Shown here piece after piece: positions 17,452-26,609 of a DNA stretch of 64,000 nt; the stretch's first letter is position 1, and the number at the start of each line of letters is the position of its first letter. The position numbers and the translations under genes are program-made. The stretch lies in the NCBI GenBank assembly GCA_947487205.1, contig CANKVU010000006.1, positions 1 to 64,000 on the forward strand, read 5' to 3'. Below the pieces are notes generated by a model. That model was given only the letters and a program-made list of their open reading frames with translations. It did not search any database and was not told the DNA's origin. Source of the DNA: an uncultured Paracoccaceae bacterium. Lineage in GTDB: Bacteria > Pseudomonadota > Alphaproteobacteria > Rhodobacterales > Rhodobacteraceae.

Positions 17452-19770
17452 CTACGCCACGACCCTAAGCTCACGCTCCCTGGCCCGTGCCTCCGTGACG
17501 ACGGAAGGGTCGTCGAACGGCCGCCGGATCATGGAGATGTCGACCACGACGGACTTCATGCGCGCGGCGAGCTTCTCGATCCCGAGATTCTGTCCGTAGG
17601 AGCGGTCGCCCTCGTCGGTATAGGTGTGCCCCATGAGACGGCAGCGGATGGCATCCGACTTGTCGTCCCCCAGGAGGTCGTGATGGAACGTCGTGCGAAG
17701 CGCATGGAAGTCGCGCCCGGGCCAGTAGCACGCGTTGGTCCGTCAGTAATAGCCGAAGGCCTTGCTGTAATTCGCGGAGAAGGTGCCCATCTGCTTGCCC
17801 CTGTTGAGGAAGGGGAAGAGCCGGAGATGCCCCTGTTTCTTGCGCAGTTCGACCAGTTTCAAGAGACCGAGCTCGATCAGTTGCGGGTGGATCGGCAGTG
17901 TCCGCGCGCTGCTGAGGGTCTTCACGCCGTTGACGATCGTGTGGCGGATCCGGAGATATTGAATTCCCTTGTCCACGCCGAAATCCTCCGGTCCCAGCTG
18001 GAGGATCTCTTCCATGCGCATCCCCTGGTGCCGCGCGATGAGCGGCGCCCAGAACAAGAGGTCTCCTACATCCTCGAGCGGCTCCTGGAAAATGCGTGAT
18101 CCCCAGAGATCGTAGATCCGATCGTCCCAGGCCTGCCGCTTGCTTTCGCCTTCGGTGCTCTTGAGCTCCTTCTCGTCGCTGTTGCTCCAGGTGCACACGC
18201 TGAACGGGTTCTGGTCGATCAGCTGCATGTCCATCAGCATCTCGCCGACGGCCCGCAGCACGCGGCCGTGCTTGATAAAGGTCGTGACCGTGATGCGGGC
18301 CTCCTGGCGCTGGAGGCGCATCCTGTCGATCTTCTCGGATCCTGCGCCGCGGGCTCGTTCGGCCTCGATGTCTCTCTCAAGCTGGGCCTGCCTGGCATCG
18401 GCCTTCTCGATCAGTTCCATGAGATTGTATCTGCCGCGATCCTTCTCGGACTTGCTGTGGTTCGCCGGGACCCGAGAGAGGCGCTCCAGGGCATCGTTCA
18501 CCTCGTCGACATGGATCTCGTCGACAGGTTCGTCACCGAGCGCGGAGGGCCAGAAGTCGAGTGCGAGGCGGCGCTTGCTCCTGTGGTCCTCGCAGAGACG
18601 CTCCTCGACCGTGGCGTTCTTCATGTTCACTGGGATCGCCTTGCGTTTCTGGGCTTTGCTGAACGGCGCCCGGTATCCCAGGCTCAGGATCTCGAAATGG
18701 AGTTCGATCGCCTCGACGAGCGTGATGCCCCGCTGTTTCTCGAGGGCGGCGCGGGACTCCTCCGACAGAAGCTTCCGGTCGACCAGGATACGGGGCGGGC
18801 GGGCCGCGATGCGCGCCTTTTGCCAAGCTTCATCGTCGTAGCCCTCGGGGCGGTCCAGCCCGGCCGGGACGATCACCTGGGTCAGGGAGGTGGACCCGGC
18901 AAGCGAGGACCCGCGGGCGGGCCGTTCCTCTGCCGACGTCGCGTCTTCCTGACGGTCCGGAGCGGGAGATGGCGCGGATGCGGGGGGTGTTTTCGGAGCC
19001 GCCCCATCCGTATTCGCGGCAGTGGAGGCAGGGGCGGACGCAGGAGGAACCGACCCGGCCTCGCAGGTCGCGAACGAGGCCGGTGCCACCGTGATGCCCG
19101 TCGAAGCGGTCCGGTGCGGCACCGCGACCGGGGCGGCGGTGCTGACCGCGCTGCGGAAGAATGCGGTCGGCTGGTCGTAGACGCCCTGCTGCCGGCGCGC
19201 CCGTTCCTGGCTGACATCGAGCAGGACCTTGGTCGCCTCGTAGGCGAGGGCCGTCCAGTCCGCGTCTGCTTCGTCGAGCTCGATGCCGAGGTGCATGGCG
19301 ACATGGCGGAGCGGGCGCAGCGCGACCTCCCGGTCCCCGAGCCAGAGGGCCTGGCGCAGGGTGGCCTGGAGCGCTTCTTCGCGCCGCAGATCCAGGGCGG
19401 CGGCCTCGGCGCTGCGGGGACCGGCGACGGCGCGCGCCTGCTCGAAGGCCGCGATCTCGAACCGAGCGAGGCCTTCCAGCAGCTGAACCTGTATTTCGGG
19501 CACAATCGCCATCATCGTCTCCGCATCCGCGGCGAAGACCAGGTCGCTCATCTCGGTGAGGCGGCGGGCCAGGATCTTCGCGTCGCGGGGGAGATGGGTG
19601 CGGAGCGAAAAGCACAAAAACGACTTTCTTTACGGAGAGCGGTCTTCTTTGTCCCCGGGCTCGGGGCCCGCGTCGCCCCGGTCCCGTAGGGACCGGGGCA
19701 GGCGTCTGCGCCAGGCGTAGCCGGCCCGGCGGATCTCGAGATGGGGCGGCAAGCTCCGATTCCGGGGCAT
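17452..19770 (-). pseudogene. tRNA-targeting tyrosine integrase, broken by two in-frame stops
   Basis: Read from the ATG at 19770 (AGGAGG ten bases upstream), this frame encodes about 772 codons of a DUF6538-type phage integrase. The N-terminus has the arm motif PPHLEIRRAGYAWRRRLP. A TAA at 19630-19632 then interrupts it just before FLCFSLRTHLPRDAK, which is again typical of the family. After the core domain and box I (ARHQGMRMEEILQL), a TGA at 17743-17745 interrupts it after FGYY. The same frame continues with box II FHALRTTFHHDLL and the tyrosine box GHTYTDEGDRSYGQ, ending at 17452. Both stops are single-codon changes from plausible sense codons, and the downstream frame is intact, so the damage looks recent. 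A product starting at an internal site and stopping at 17743 would lack the catalytic His, Arg and Tyr. Sequencing error could explain one stop but hardly both. Confidence 0.8.
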
Positions 19771-19785
19771 GGGAGATGCCCTCCT

Positions 19786-19826
19786 GTGCACACGATGTGC
19801 ACCGCCGGGTGCACCTTGATGTGCAC
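19786..19826. promoter_or_regulatory. four phased GTGCAC palindromes upstream of the integrase
   Basis: GTGCAC occurs at 19786-19791, 19797-19802, 19809-19814 and 19821-19826, a spacing of 11 to 12 bases or about one helical turn. The block lies between the integrase ribosome binding site and the tRNA-Asn gene. This pattern suits cooperative binding of a repressor, an excisionase or integrase arm domains. The protein that would bind is not identified. Confidence 0.6.
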
Positions 19827-19890
19827 CTCGTCGTCGAGCTCCAATTCCGGATCTCGGAAAGGCCTTGTTTTCAGGGGCTTGCTGGGATTT

Positions 19891-19965
19891 TGGCTCCGGC
19901 GGTAGGGATCGAACCTACGACCAATTGATTAACAGTCAACTGCTCTACCGCTGAGCTACGCCGGA
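19891..19965 (-). tRNA. tRNA-Asn (GTT), island attachment gene
   Basis: A complete cloverleaf on the minus strand with anticodon GTT in the loop CTGTTAA, T-arm GGTTCGATCC and an encoded CCA (19891-19893). The 3' end points at the broken integrase 120 bases away, which is the standard arrangement when an integrative element has inserted into the 3' end of a tRNA gene. The gene remains intact because the element restores the tail. I found no second copy of the tRNA 3' end in bases 1-19890, so the other attachment site is outside the window. Confidence 0.95.
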
Positions 19966-20023
19966 ACACTGGCGGCGCGTATAGCAACGGGAATCGGGGG
20001 CCGCAAGGGTGCCTGGGCAAAAA

Positions 20024-20893
20024 CTACGGGAGATCGTAGGGGGCCGTGGGAGAGGGGGCGGTGGGGGATCTGACCCGATCGCGGGCCGACAGGTCGATCA
20101 GGTGGGCGAGGACGTTGCGTTCGGCCGCCGGCAGGAGGTGAGGGTCCACATCGGCATAGAGACGGCCGGCGATTTCGCGGGGGGTCAGGGGACCCGCATT
20201 CAGCGCTGCCAGGATCTGGGCCTCGCGCGTGTCGCGGTGCGCCAGGAGCCAGGCGATCCGATCCGCGGGCGCCGTGACCGGGTCGCCGTGACCGGGATAG
20301 AGGACGCGCGGCGCCCGCGCGGCGAGGGCGCGGCAGGAGGTCATGAAGCGGGTGAGGTCCCCGTCCGGCGGCGAGACGAGGGAGGTGGCCCAGCCCATCA
20401 CGAGATCCCCGCAGAAGGCCGCACCGTTCCACAGGAAGGTCAGGTGGTTGCCGAGATGGCCCGGCGTCCACATCGCTTCCACCCGCCCCGGGTGGGCGTC
20501 GAGCACCGCTCCGTCGGCGAGCACCTCGTCAGGAACGAAGTCGCGGTCGAGCCCCTCGCCACCGCCGAGCCCGTCCAGCCCCTCCATCGCCGGGGACCGC
20601 CCCGCGCGGCAGTCCCCGAAGGCCGCGACCGGGGCGCCCGTGCGGGCGGCGAGGCGCGGGGCGAGGGCGCTGTGGTCGAGATGGGTGTGGGTGACGAGGA
20701 TGCGGCGGACCGGCGCGTCGCCGACGGCCGACAGGATCGCCTCGAGATGGGCAGGATCGTCGGGGCCGGGATCGATGACGAGGACCGGGCCCGTCCCGAG
20801 GATGTAGGTATTGGTGCCCCGCTCGGTCATCGGCGAGGGATTGGGGGCGACGAGCCGTTTCAGACCCGGTTCGAGCTGCGTGATCCTGCCCAT
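20024..20893 (-). CDS. MBL-fold metallohydrolase (LACTB2-like)
   Basis: A 289-residue zinc hydrolase of the metallo-beta-lactamase fold. The signature HTHLDHS (69-75) is present, followed by the conserved GHLGNH and a GHGDPV motif, and a C-terminal winged-helix-like tail as in LACTB2/RNase-type members. The substrate cannot be inferred; relatives include nucleases and thioesterases. It is divergent from the sensor kinase gene, with 38 bases between the two starts, so they share a regulatory region. Confidence 0.8.
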   Translation of the reverse strand: MGRITQLEPGLKRLVAPNPSPMTERGTNTYILGTGPVLVIDPGPDDPAHLEAILSAVGDAPVRRILVTHTHLDHSALAPRLAARTGAPVAAFGDCRAGRSPAMEGLDGLGGGEGLDRDFVPDEVLADGAVLDAHPGRVEAMWTPGHLGNHLTFLWNGAAFCGDLVMGWATSLVSPPDGDLTRFMTSCRALAARAPRVLYPGHGDPVTAPADRIAWLLAHRDTREAQILAALNAGPLTPREIAGRLYADVDPHLLPAAERNVLAHLIDLSARDRVRSPTAPSPTAPYDLP

Positions 20894-20931
20894 GCTTCCG
20901 CCTCGCGTTCGTCCGGTCTAGCGTGGCGACC

Positions 20932-22251
20932 ATGACATTCCGCTGGCTCAAACGCTATGTTCCCCGTTCGCTCTATCTGCGGGCGGCGCTCATCCTGGTG
21001 CTCCCCGTCGTGGTCCTGCAGACGGTCCTGTCGGTCGTCTTCGTGCAGCGGCTTTTCGAGGACGTGACGGCGCAGATGACCGGCAACCTGGCGGTGGAGC
21101 TGGGCTATCTCCGAGACCTCGTGGAGGAGGCCCCGAACCTGGAGGTCGCGCAATATTGGCTGGCGGCCACGGCCGACGAGTTGCGCATCGACTGGGCGCT
21201 TCCGGACCCCGCGCCGGTCGAGCAGAGCCGGCGCGTCGCCTGGGACCTGTCGGGGCGGCTGGTGATTCCGACCCTCGAGGAGGCGCTGGCGGGGCTCGGT
21301 GGGGTGGACCTGATGGCCGACAAGAAGCTCGTCGACCTGACGATCGCCACGTCGAAGGGGCCGCTGGGGCTGTCCTTCGACCGGGACCGGGTGTCGGCGG
21401 AGAATCCCCACCAGCTTCTGGTGATCACCTTCCTGACGGCAATGCTGATGACCGGGGTCGCGTATCTTTTCCTGCGCAATCAGCTGCGGCCGATCAAGCG
21501 CATGGCCGAGGCCGCAACGGCGTTCGGGCGCGGCCGCTCGGTGCCCTACCGACCCTCGGGCGCGACGGAGGTCCGCGAGGCGGGCGCGGCCTTCCTGGAC
21601 ATGCGCCACCGGATCGAACGTCAGATCGAGCAGCGCACGACCATGCTGTCGGGGATCAGCCATGACCTGCGGACGCCGCTGACCCGGCTGAACCTGGGGC
21701 TCGCGATGATCGACGACGCCGAGGCCGGGCCGATGCGGGCCGACGTGGACGAGATGCGGCGGATGCTCGACGCCTTTCTCGATTTTGCGCGCGACGGCGC
21801 CCTGGACGAGCCGGAGCCGGCCGATCCGGCCGCCATCCTCCGCGACGCGGCCGAGAAGGCCCGGCGGGGCGGTGCAACGGTGGAGATGGGGGTGATCGAC
21901 CCGATCGGGAGCATGCCGCTTCGGCCGCTCGCGGTCAGCCGGGCGGTCGAGAACCTCGTCTCGAACGCCCTGCGCCACGGGGGCCGTTGCGCGCTGTCGC
22001 TGGCGGCACTCGACAGCGCGGTGATCTTTACGGTGGAGGATGACGGGCCGGGAATTCCCGAACCGCAGCGGGAGGAGGCGATGCGCGCGTTCACCCGGTT
22101 GGACCATGCGCGGAACCAGGATGCGGGCGGCGGCGTGGGCCTTGGCCTGTCCATCGCGCGGGACGTGGCGCGCCAGCATGGCGGAACCCTGCGCCTGGGC
22201 AGCTCGGAGCGGCTGGGCGGCTTGCGCGCCGATCTGGTCCTTGCCCGCTGA
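20932..22251 (+). CDS. membrane sensor histidine kinase (EnvZ-like)
   Basis: A 439-residue sensor kinase. Two membrane segments (about 14-38 and 161-182) flank a periplasmic loop of some 120 residues, followed by a HAMP linker. The H-box is GISHDLRTPLTRL with phospho-acceptor His244; the N-box is NLVSNALRHGG; the G-boxes are DDGPGIP and GGGVGLGLSIA. The layout is that of EnvZ/OmpR-type kinases. The ATG at 20932 is preferred over a GTG three codons upstream. No response regulator gene is adjacent, so its partner must lie elsewhere. Confidence 0.85.
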   Translation: MTFRWLKRYVPRSLYLRAALILVLPVVVLQTVLSVVFVQRLFEDVTAQMTGNLAVELGYLRDLVEEAPNLEVAQYWLAATADELRIDWALPDPAPVEQSRRVAWDLSGRLVIPTLEEALAGLGGVDLMADKKLVDLTIATSKGPLGLSFDRDRVSAENPHQLLVITFLTAMLMTGVAYLFLRNQLRPIKRMAEAATAFGRGRSVPYRPSGATEVREAGAAFLDMRHRIERQIEQRTTMLSGISHDLRTPLTRLNLGLAMIDDAEAGPMRADVDEMRRMLDAFLDFARDGALDEPEPADPAAILRDAAEKARRGGATVEMGVIDPIGSMPLRPLAVSRAVENLVSNALRHGGRCALSLAALDSAVIFTVEDDGPGIPEPQREEAMRAFTRLDHARNQDAGGGVGLGLSIARDVARQHGGTLRLGSSERLGGLRADLVLAR

Positions 22252-22278
22252 GGCGGGGCCCGGGGCCGTGCGACGCGA

Positions 22279-23688
22279 TCAGAGGAGCGCCGCGAGAAGC
22301 GGCAGCGAGAGCGACACGACCGCGCCGCAGGTCAGGGCGTAGGGTCCGTTCCAGCACAATCCGACGCGGGTCGGTCCGACCCTGCCATAAGCGCCGACCA
22401 GGAGGACCGAGGCGGTATAGGGCGAGGTCACGCCGCTCAGGGACCAGCCGGCGGTGATCGCGAAGACCATGAGCGCGGGCGCGACACCCAGCGTTTCGGG
22501 CGAAGGCAGCAGCGGCCCCAGGAGCGAGACGGCGAGGATCGGGTTCATCCCCACCTGCCCGGTGATCGGGATCAGCCAGAACAATCCCACGAGGAGGGCC
22601 GACGCCGGTATGGCGGCCAGGTCGAGGCCGGAGGCCGCCACGAGCGGCGCCGCGATGGACGCACCCAGGGTGCCGATGAACCCCGCCATGATGAGGAGCG
22701 TCAGCTCGCCGTTTAGGTCCGGGACGTCCCGGAGCGCGAAATCGGCGGCGCGGCGCGCGGGTACGGTGATCCGGTGCCCCGCCGCGTCGGGCTGCATCGC
22801 CACCCAAGCCAGCGCGATCAGGGGGACGGTGCCCATGACGGCGCCGAAGATGCGGATGTCCGCGGCGAAATGGACCGCCGCGGAGGAGACGAGAATGACG
22901 GCCAGAAGGACGTAGAGGGGGCGCATGTGGTGCATCCAGCCGCCTTCGGCCTGCGTTCGGCCCGCACGCCCCCCCGCCGAAGGCGGCGGCTTGAAGAGGG
23001 TGTCGAGCGCCCAGCCCAGGCCCGCCAGCCCCAGGGAGCCGAGGGCGCAGAGGGGAAGGGCACCGGACCAGCTTGCGCCGGGCACGACCGATAGCGTGAT
23101 CGCCATCGAAAAGGTCAGCGGCGACCACATCAGGGTGGATACGAAACCGCGCTGGATGGCGATGAGCATCCGCCGCGTGCGGATCCTGCGGATCCGTTCG
23201 TCGGGCTCATTTGAGGCGCTCTCGGTCGCCAGTCCCCCGAGGAGCGAGATCGCGCCGTAAAGGAGCACCAGTCCGAACAGATGCCCGCCGATGGTCAGCG
23301 CGAAGTAGCGCCGCCCGGGCGGTTGCCCGGCGAGGAAGCGGCCGCATTCCACGATCCCGGGATCGGTGATTGCGGCGCTGCGGATCGCGGTCAGGGCGGT
23401 GAAGAGCGCGGCGATGAAGCTGGCCCGGGACAGCGCGTCGAGGATCGCCCCGTCCCAATCCGGCAGTACCGCGGCTGCGATCGCCGCGAGCGTCAGCCCG
23501 ATGCCGAGAAAGACCTTTCGGGAGATGCGGATCTGGGCCGCGAAGCAGGCCAGCCCGAGGATCGTGGTCGCGCCGGCGAGCCACGCGAAGGCCGGGCGCC
23601 CCGTGAATTCGTGCGGGACGGAGAGAACGAGCGTCGCCACCATCATCAGGCCACCCAGCCGATTGCGGCCGCCGGGACTGCCGATCAT
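22279..23688 (-). CDS. polytopic inner-membrane protein, possible permease
   Basis: A 469-residue very hydrophobic protein with roughly eleven or twelve predicted membrane helices and one cytoplasmic loop rich in Arg (ERIRRIRTRR) plus a Gly/Pro loop in the middle. I do not recognise a family signature with certainty; the overall look is that of a secondary transporter of the ArsB/NhaD or C4-dicarboxylate type. It converges on the sensor kinase gene with 27 bases between the stops. The start is uncertain: an internal Met-Met at residue 15 is also possible. Confidence 0.6.
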   Translation of the reverse strand: MIGSPGGRNRLGGLMMVATLVLSVPHEFTGRPAFAWLAGATTILGLACFAAQIRISRKVFLGIGLTLAAIAAAVLPDWDGAILDALSRASFIAALFTALTAIRSAAITDPGIVECGRFLAGQPPGRRYFALTIGGHLFGLVLLYGAISLLGGLATESASNEPDERIRRIRTRRMLIAIQRGFVSTLMWSPLTFSMAITLSVVPGASWSGALPLCALGSLGLAGLGWALDTLFKPPPSAGGRAGRTQAEGGWMHHMRPLYVLLAVILVSSAAVHFAADIRIFGAVMGTVPLIALAWVAMQPDAAGHRITVPARRAADFALRDVPDLNGELTLLIMAGFIGTLGASIAAPLVAASGLDLAAIPASALLVGLFWLIPITGQVGMNPILAVSLLGPLLPSPETLGVAPALMVFAITAGWSLSGVTSPYTASVLLVGAYGRVGPTRVGLCWNGPYALTCGAVVSLSLPLLAALL

Positions 23689-23868
23689 GGTGCGGGTGCC
23701 GCGGCTGCGGGGCGTGTCATCGAAGGTCTGCCCCCCGGGGGCGCGGGCGGGATGGCGGATCGCCTCGCCTGATCGCGGGCGCCGCCCCCACGCAAGGATA
23801 CCGGCGGCCCGGGCTTCCGTTCCGGCCGAGCGGCGGGCATGGGGCGGGCCGGTCCGGGGGCCGGTGCC

Positions 23869-25287
23869 TCAGCGCGGCGCCCCCACGGAGCGCCCGAGCT
23901 CGGTGGGGGTGGGCAGGTGGGCGTGGCGGGCGGCCAGGTCGCCGAGCGCCCGGGCGACGGGACCTTCCGGCGGGCAGGCGCGACGGGTCCGGAGATCCAC
24001 ATGCAGAAGCAGCGTCTCGGCGGTGGCGACCACCACCTCGCCGCGCTGGATACGGTGGAAGAGATGCATCTTCTTTCCCGCGCCGGAGGCGACTTGCGTG
24101 GTGACATGGAGCGTCTCTCCGGATCTGACTTCGGCGTGGTGGCACAGATGGGTCTCCACCGTGAAGTAGGATCTGCCGGCGGCGACGTAGGCCGCGTCCG
24201 CGCCAACCATCTCCATCAGGCGGTCGGATGCTTGGCCGGCGATCTCGAGGTAATGCGCCTCGTTCATGTGGCCGTTGTAATCCGTCCAGGTGACGGGCAC
24301 CGTCTGGCGCACCGTTTCGACGGGTGCCTCGGCCGTATCGGGTGTGGGCAGCGCAGCCTCGTGCCGCGCGATCACGCCGCCGGCCCCGGACCCGGTGCGG
24401 CGCAGGGCGCGCAGGATGCCCACGAGGTTGTCGTCGCGCAGACGTTCCAGATCCCGGATCGACATGTGGCCCGACTGGGCGTCGGATTGCGCGGCGATCG
24501 TGTCGACAAGCTCGGGCGTGAAGGCGGGCACGTCCATCAGCCGCGTCCAGGGCCATTCCAGCGCCGGGCCGAATTGCGCCATGAAATGCTTCATCCCGGC
24601 CTCGCCTCCGGCGATCCGGTAGGTCTCGAAAAGTCCCATCTGCGCCCATCTGAGGCCGAATCCCATGCGGATCGCGTCGTCGATCTCGGCCGTCGTGGCG
24701 ATGCTGTCGGTGACGAGCCAAAGGCTCTCGCGCCATACGGCTTCGAGGAGGCGATCGGCGACATGGGCGTCGATCTCCTTGCGCAGCACGAGGGGATGCA
24801 TCCCGATCAGGCGCAGAATCTCTGCCGCGCGGTCGCAATGGTCGGGCGCGCCGACCAGCTCCACGAGCGGCAGCAGGTAGACCGGGTTGAACGGATGGGC
24901 AACGATCACGCGGGCGCCTTGCCCTGCCAGTTCCGACGGCTTGAAACCCGAGGTGGAAGAGCCGATCACGGCCTTTGCCGGCGCGGCGGCCCCGATCTCG
25001 GCCAGCACGGCGTGTTTTGCCGCGAGCCGTTCGGGGACGCTTTCCTGCACCCAGTCGGCGTCCGCCACCGCGGCCGCGATGCCGTCGTGGAAGCACAGCT
25101 CGCCTTCGGGGGGCAGGGGGCGGTCATAGAGGGCGGGCAGGGCCCGGCGGGCGCCCACCAAGACCTCCTCGACCTTGCGCCGGGCGTCGGGGTCGAAGAC
25201 AGCCACGTCCCAGCCGTTGAGGAGGAAGCGGGCGGCCCAGCCGCCGCCGATGACGCCGCCGCCGACGATCGCCGCCCTGCGGGTCAT
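23869..25287 (-). CDS. lcdH: carnitine 3-dehydrogenase fused to betainyl-CoA thioesterase
   Basis: A two-domain enzyme of 472 residues. The N-terminal part is an NAD-binding 3-hydroxyacyl-CoA-dehydrogenase-like domain (GGGVIGGGW at 9-17; HPFNPVYLLPLVE) that oxidises L-carnitine to 3-dehydrocarnitine. From about residue 330 a hot-dog thioesterase domain follows (VTWTDYNGHMNEAHYL). Family knowledge assigns that domain to hydrolysis of betainyl-CoA, the product of the next enzyme. The ATG at 25287 overlaps the stop of the BKACE gene as ATGA, so the two steps are co-translated. Together they convert carnitine to glycine betaine plus acetoacetate. The fused form is common in alphaproteobacteria. 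Confidence 0.85.
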   Translation of the reverse strand: MTRRAAIVGGGVIGGGWAARFLLNGWDVAVFDPDARRKVEEVLVGARRALPALYDRPLPPEGELCFHDGIAAAVADADWVQESVPERLAAKHAVLAEIGAAAPAKAVIGSSTSGFKPSELAGQGARVIVAHPFNPVYLLPLVELVGAPDHCDRAAEILRLIGMHPLVLRKEIDAHVADRLLEAVWRESLWLVTDSIATTAEIDDAIRMGFGLRWAQMGLFETYRIAGGEAGMKHFMAQFGPALEWPWTRLMDVPAFTPELVDTIAAQSDAQSGHMSIRDLERLRDDNLVGILRALRRTGSGAGGVIARHEAALPTPDTAEAPVETVRQTVPVTWTDYNGHMNEAHYLEIAGQASDRLMEMVGADAAYVAAGRSYFTVETHLCHHAEVRSGETLHVTTQVASGAGKKMHLFHRIQRGEVVVATAETLLLHVDLRTRRACPPEGPVARALGDLAARHAHLPTPTELGRSVGAPR

Positions 25288-26195
25288 GCCGGCGCCCTCT
25301 TGGTCAGGGCGAGCCGGTCGCGCACCGCGGCGGGGCCGATCACCCGCGCGCCCATGCGTTCGATGATCCCCACGGCCCGGTCCACCAGCTGGGCGTTGGT
25401 TGCGAGCACGCCCCGGTCGAGCATGAGGTTGTCCTCCAGCCCGACGCGGACATTGCCGCCGGCCAGGACCGACGCGGCGACATAGGCCATCTGGTCCCGC
25501 CCGAGGCTGAAGGCCGACCAGGTCCACTCGTCCGGGATCGCAGCGACCATGGCGAGAAAGGTCCCGAGGTCGTTCGGCGCCCCCCACGGCACGCCCATGC
25601 AGAGCTGGACCAGCGCGGGGGCGTCGAGGACGCCCTTTTGCGCCAGTTCCTTGGCGAACCACAGGTGACCGGTGTCGAAGGCCTCGATCTCGGGACGCAC
25701 GCCCAGCTCCGTCATCATCGCCCCCATGGCGCGTAACATGCCGGGCGTGTTGGTCATCACGTAATCGGCCTCGGCGAAATTCATCGTGCCGCAATCGAGC
25801 GTGCAGATTTCGGGCCGGCAGAGCGCGACATGCGCAAGGCGGTCGCTCGCACCCCGCATGTCGGTCGCCTCCGCATCGAGCGGGAGTGGCGCCTCGGTCC
25901 CGCCGAAGACGAGGTCCCCGCCCATCCCCGCCGTCAGGTTGAGGACCACATCCGTGTCGCTGTCCCGGATGCGCTCCGTCACCTCGCGGAAGAGCGCCGG
26001 ATCGTGCGCGGGCGCGCCGGTCTCCGGGTCGCGGACGTGGCAATGGACGATGGCGGCCCCGGCGCGGGCGGCCTCGATCGCGCTGGCCGCGATCTCGGCC
26101 GGGCTGCGCGGGACGTGCTCGGAGCGGTCCTGCGTCAGACCGGAGCCGGTGACGGCGCAGGTGATGAAAACCTCGCGGTTCATGGTCAGCGGCAT
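25284..26195 (-). CDS. 3-dehydrocarnitine cleavage enzyme (BKACE family)
   Basis: A 303-residue beta-keto acid cleavage enzyme (formerly DUF849). The zinc ligands HCH at 51-53 (IVHCHVRDPETG) are present, as are the family segments GGDLVFGG, CTLDCGTMNF and VGLEDNL. BKACE enzymes transfer an acetyl-CoA onto a beta-keto acid. Next to a carnitine dehydrogenase/thioesterase fusion, the substrate is most likely 3-dehydrocarnitine, giving betainyl-CoA and acetoacetate. AAAGGAA lies about nine bases before the ATG at 26195. The gene is first in its minus-strand operon. Confidence 0.85.
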   Translation of the reverse strand: MPLTMNREVFITCAVTGSGLTQDRSEHVPRSPAEIAASAIEAARAGAAIVHCHVRDPETGAPAHDPALFREVTERIRDSDTDVVLNLTAGMGGDLVFGGTEAPLPLDAEATDMRGASDRLAHVALCRPEICTLDCGTMNFAEADYVMTNTPGMLRAMGAMMTELGVRPEIEAFDTGHLWFAKELAQKGVLDAPALVQLCMGVPWGAPNDLGTFLAMVAAIPDEWTWSAFSLGRDQMAYVAASVLAGGNVRVGLEDNLMLDRGVLATNAQLVDRAVGIIERMGARVIGPAAVRDRLALTKRAPA

Positions 26196-26609
26196 GGTCG
26201 TTCCTTTCTTATCCGGCGCGCGATCGGGGCGACACGGAGCGGGTGGCGGGTGCCCGCCGCGGGGCCGCGATCGAAGTCCGGTACGAACTACACCTCGGGC
26301 ATTGGATATCGAGGCGCGCTTGCCTGGAAAGCGCCACCGGCGGCCGGCGAACCGGCCTCGGCGGCCGCGCCCGGGGCGCGCACCATGCCCGATGCCGGCG
26401 AGCCGGGATGCGGCAATGCCCCGGTCGCGGACCAGCGGGCGGTTGCACTTCCCGGGCGGCGGGCCTAGGAGGGCGGCGATCGTCCGGACCCGGGTGAAAT
26501 CCCCGGGTGGCTCTCCCGGCCGCCGATCCGCCGGGCCAACCAAGACCATCTGCAAGGATGACCGGCGCGGCGGTGCCGCCGGGCCGGGCGGGAACGGAAC
26601 CTCCTGATT
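26196..26609. other. 414-base divergent intergenic region
   Basis: This lies between the carnitine operon (minus) and the anion transporter gene (plus), so it must hold both promoters. I see no strong palindromic operator, no hairpin with a T-run and no gene. It is very GC-rich apart from a short AT-richer patch around 26280-26310 (CATTGGATATC). Confidence 0.4.

Noticed and set aside
17743-17745. Recoding (for example selenocysteine) of the TGA in the integrase
   Set aside because: There is no selenocysteine insertion element visible and the family has a Trp-like or other ordinary residue here; a second stop (TAA) upstream points to simple decay.
19891-19965. A left-end copy of the tRNA-Asn 3' tail inside the window
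   Set aside because: I scanned 1-19890 for TCGAACCTACG-like and CCGGCGGTAG-like words and found no convincing second copy.
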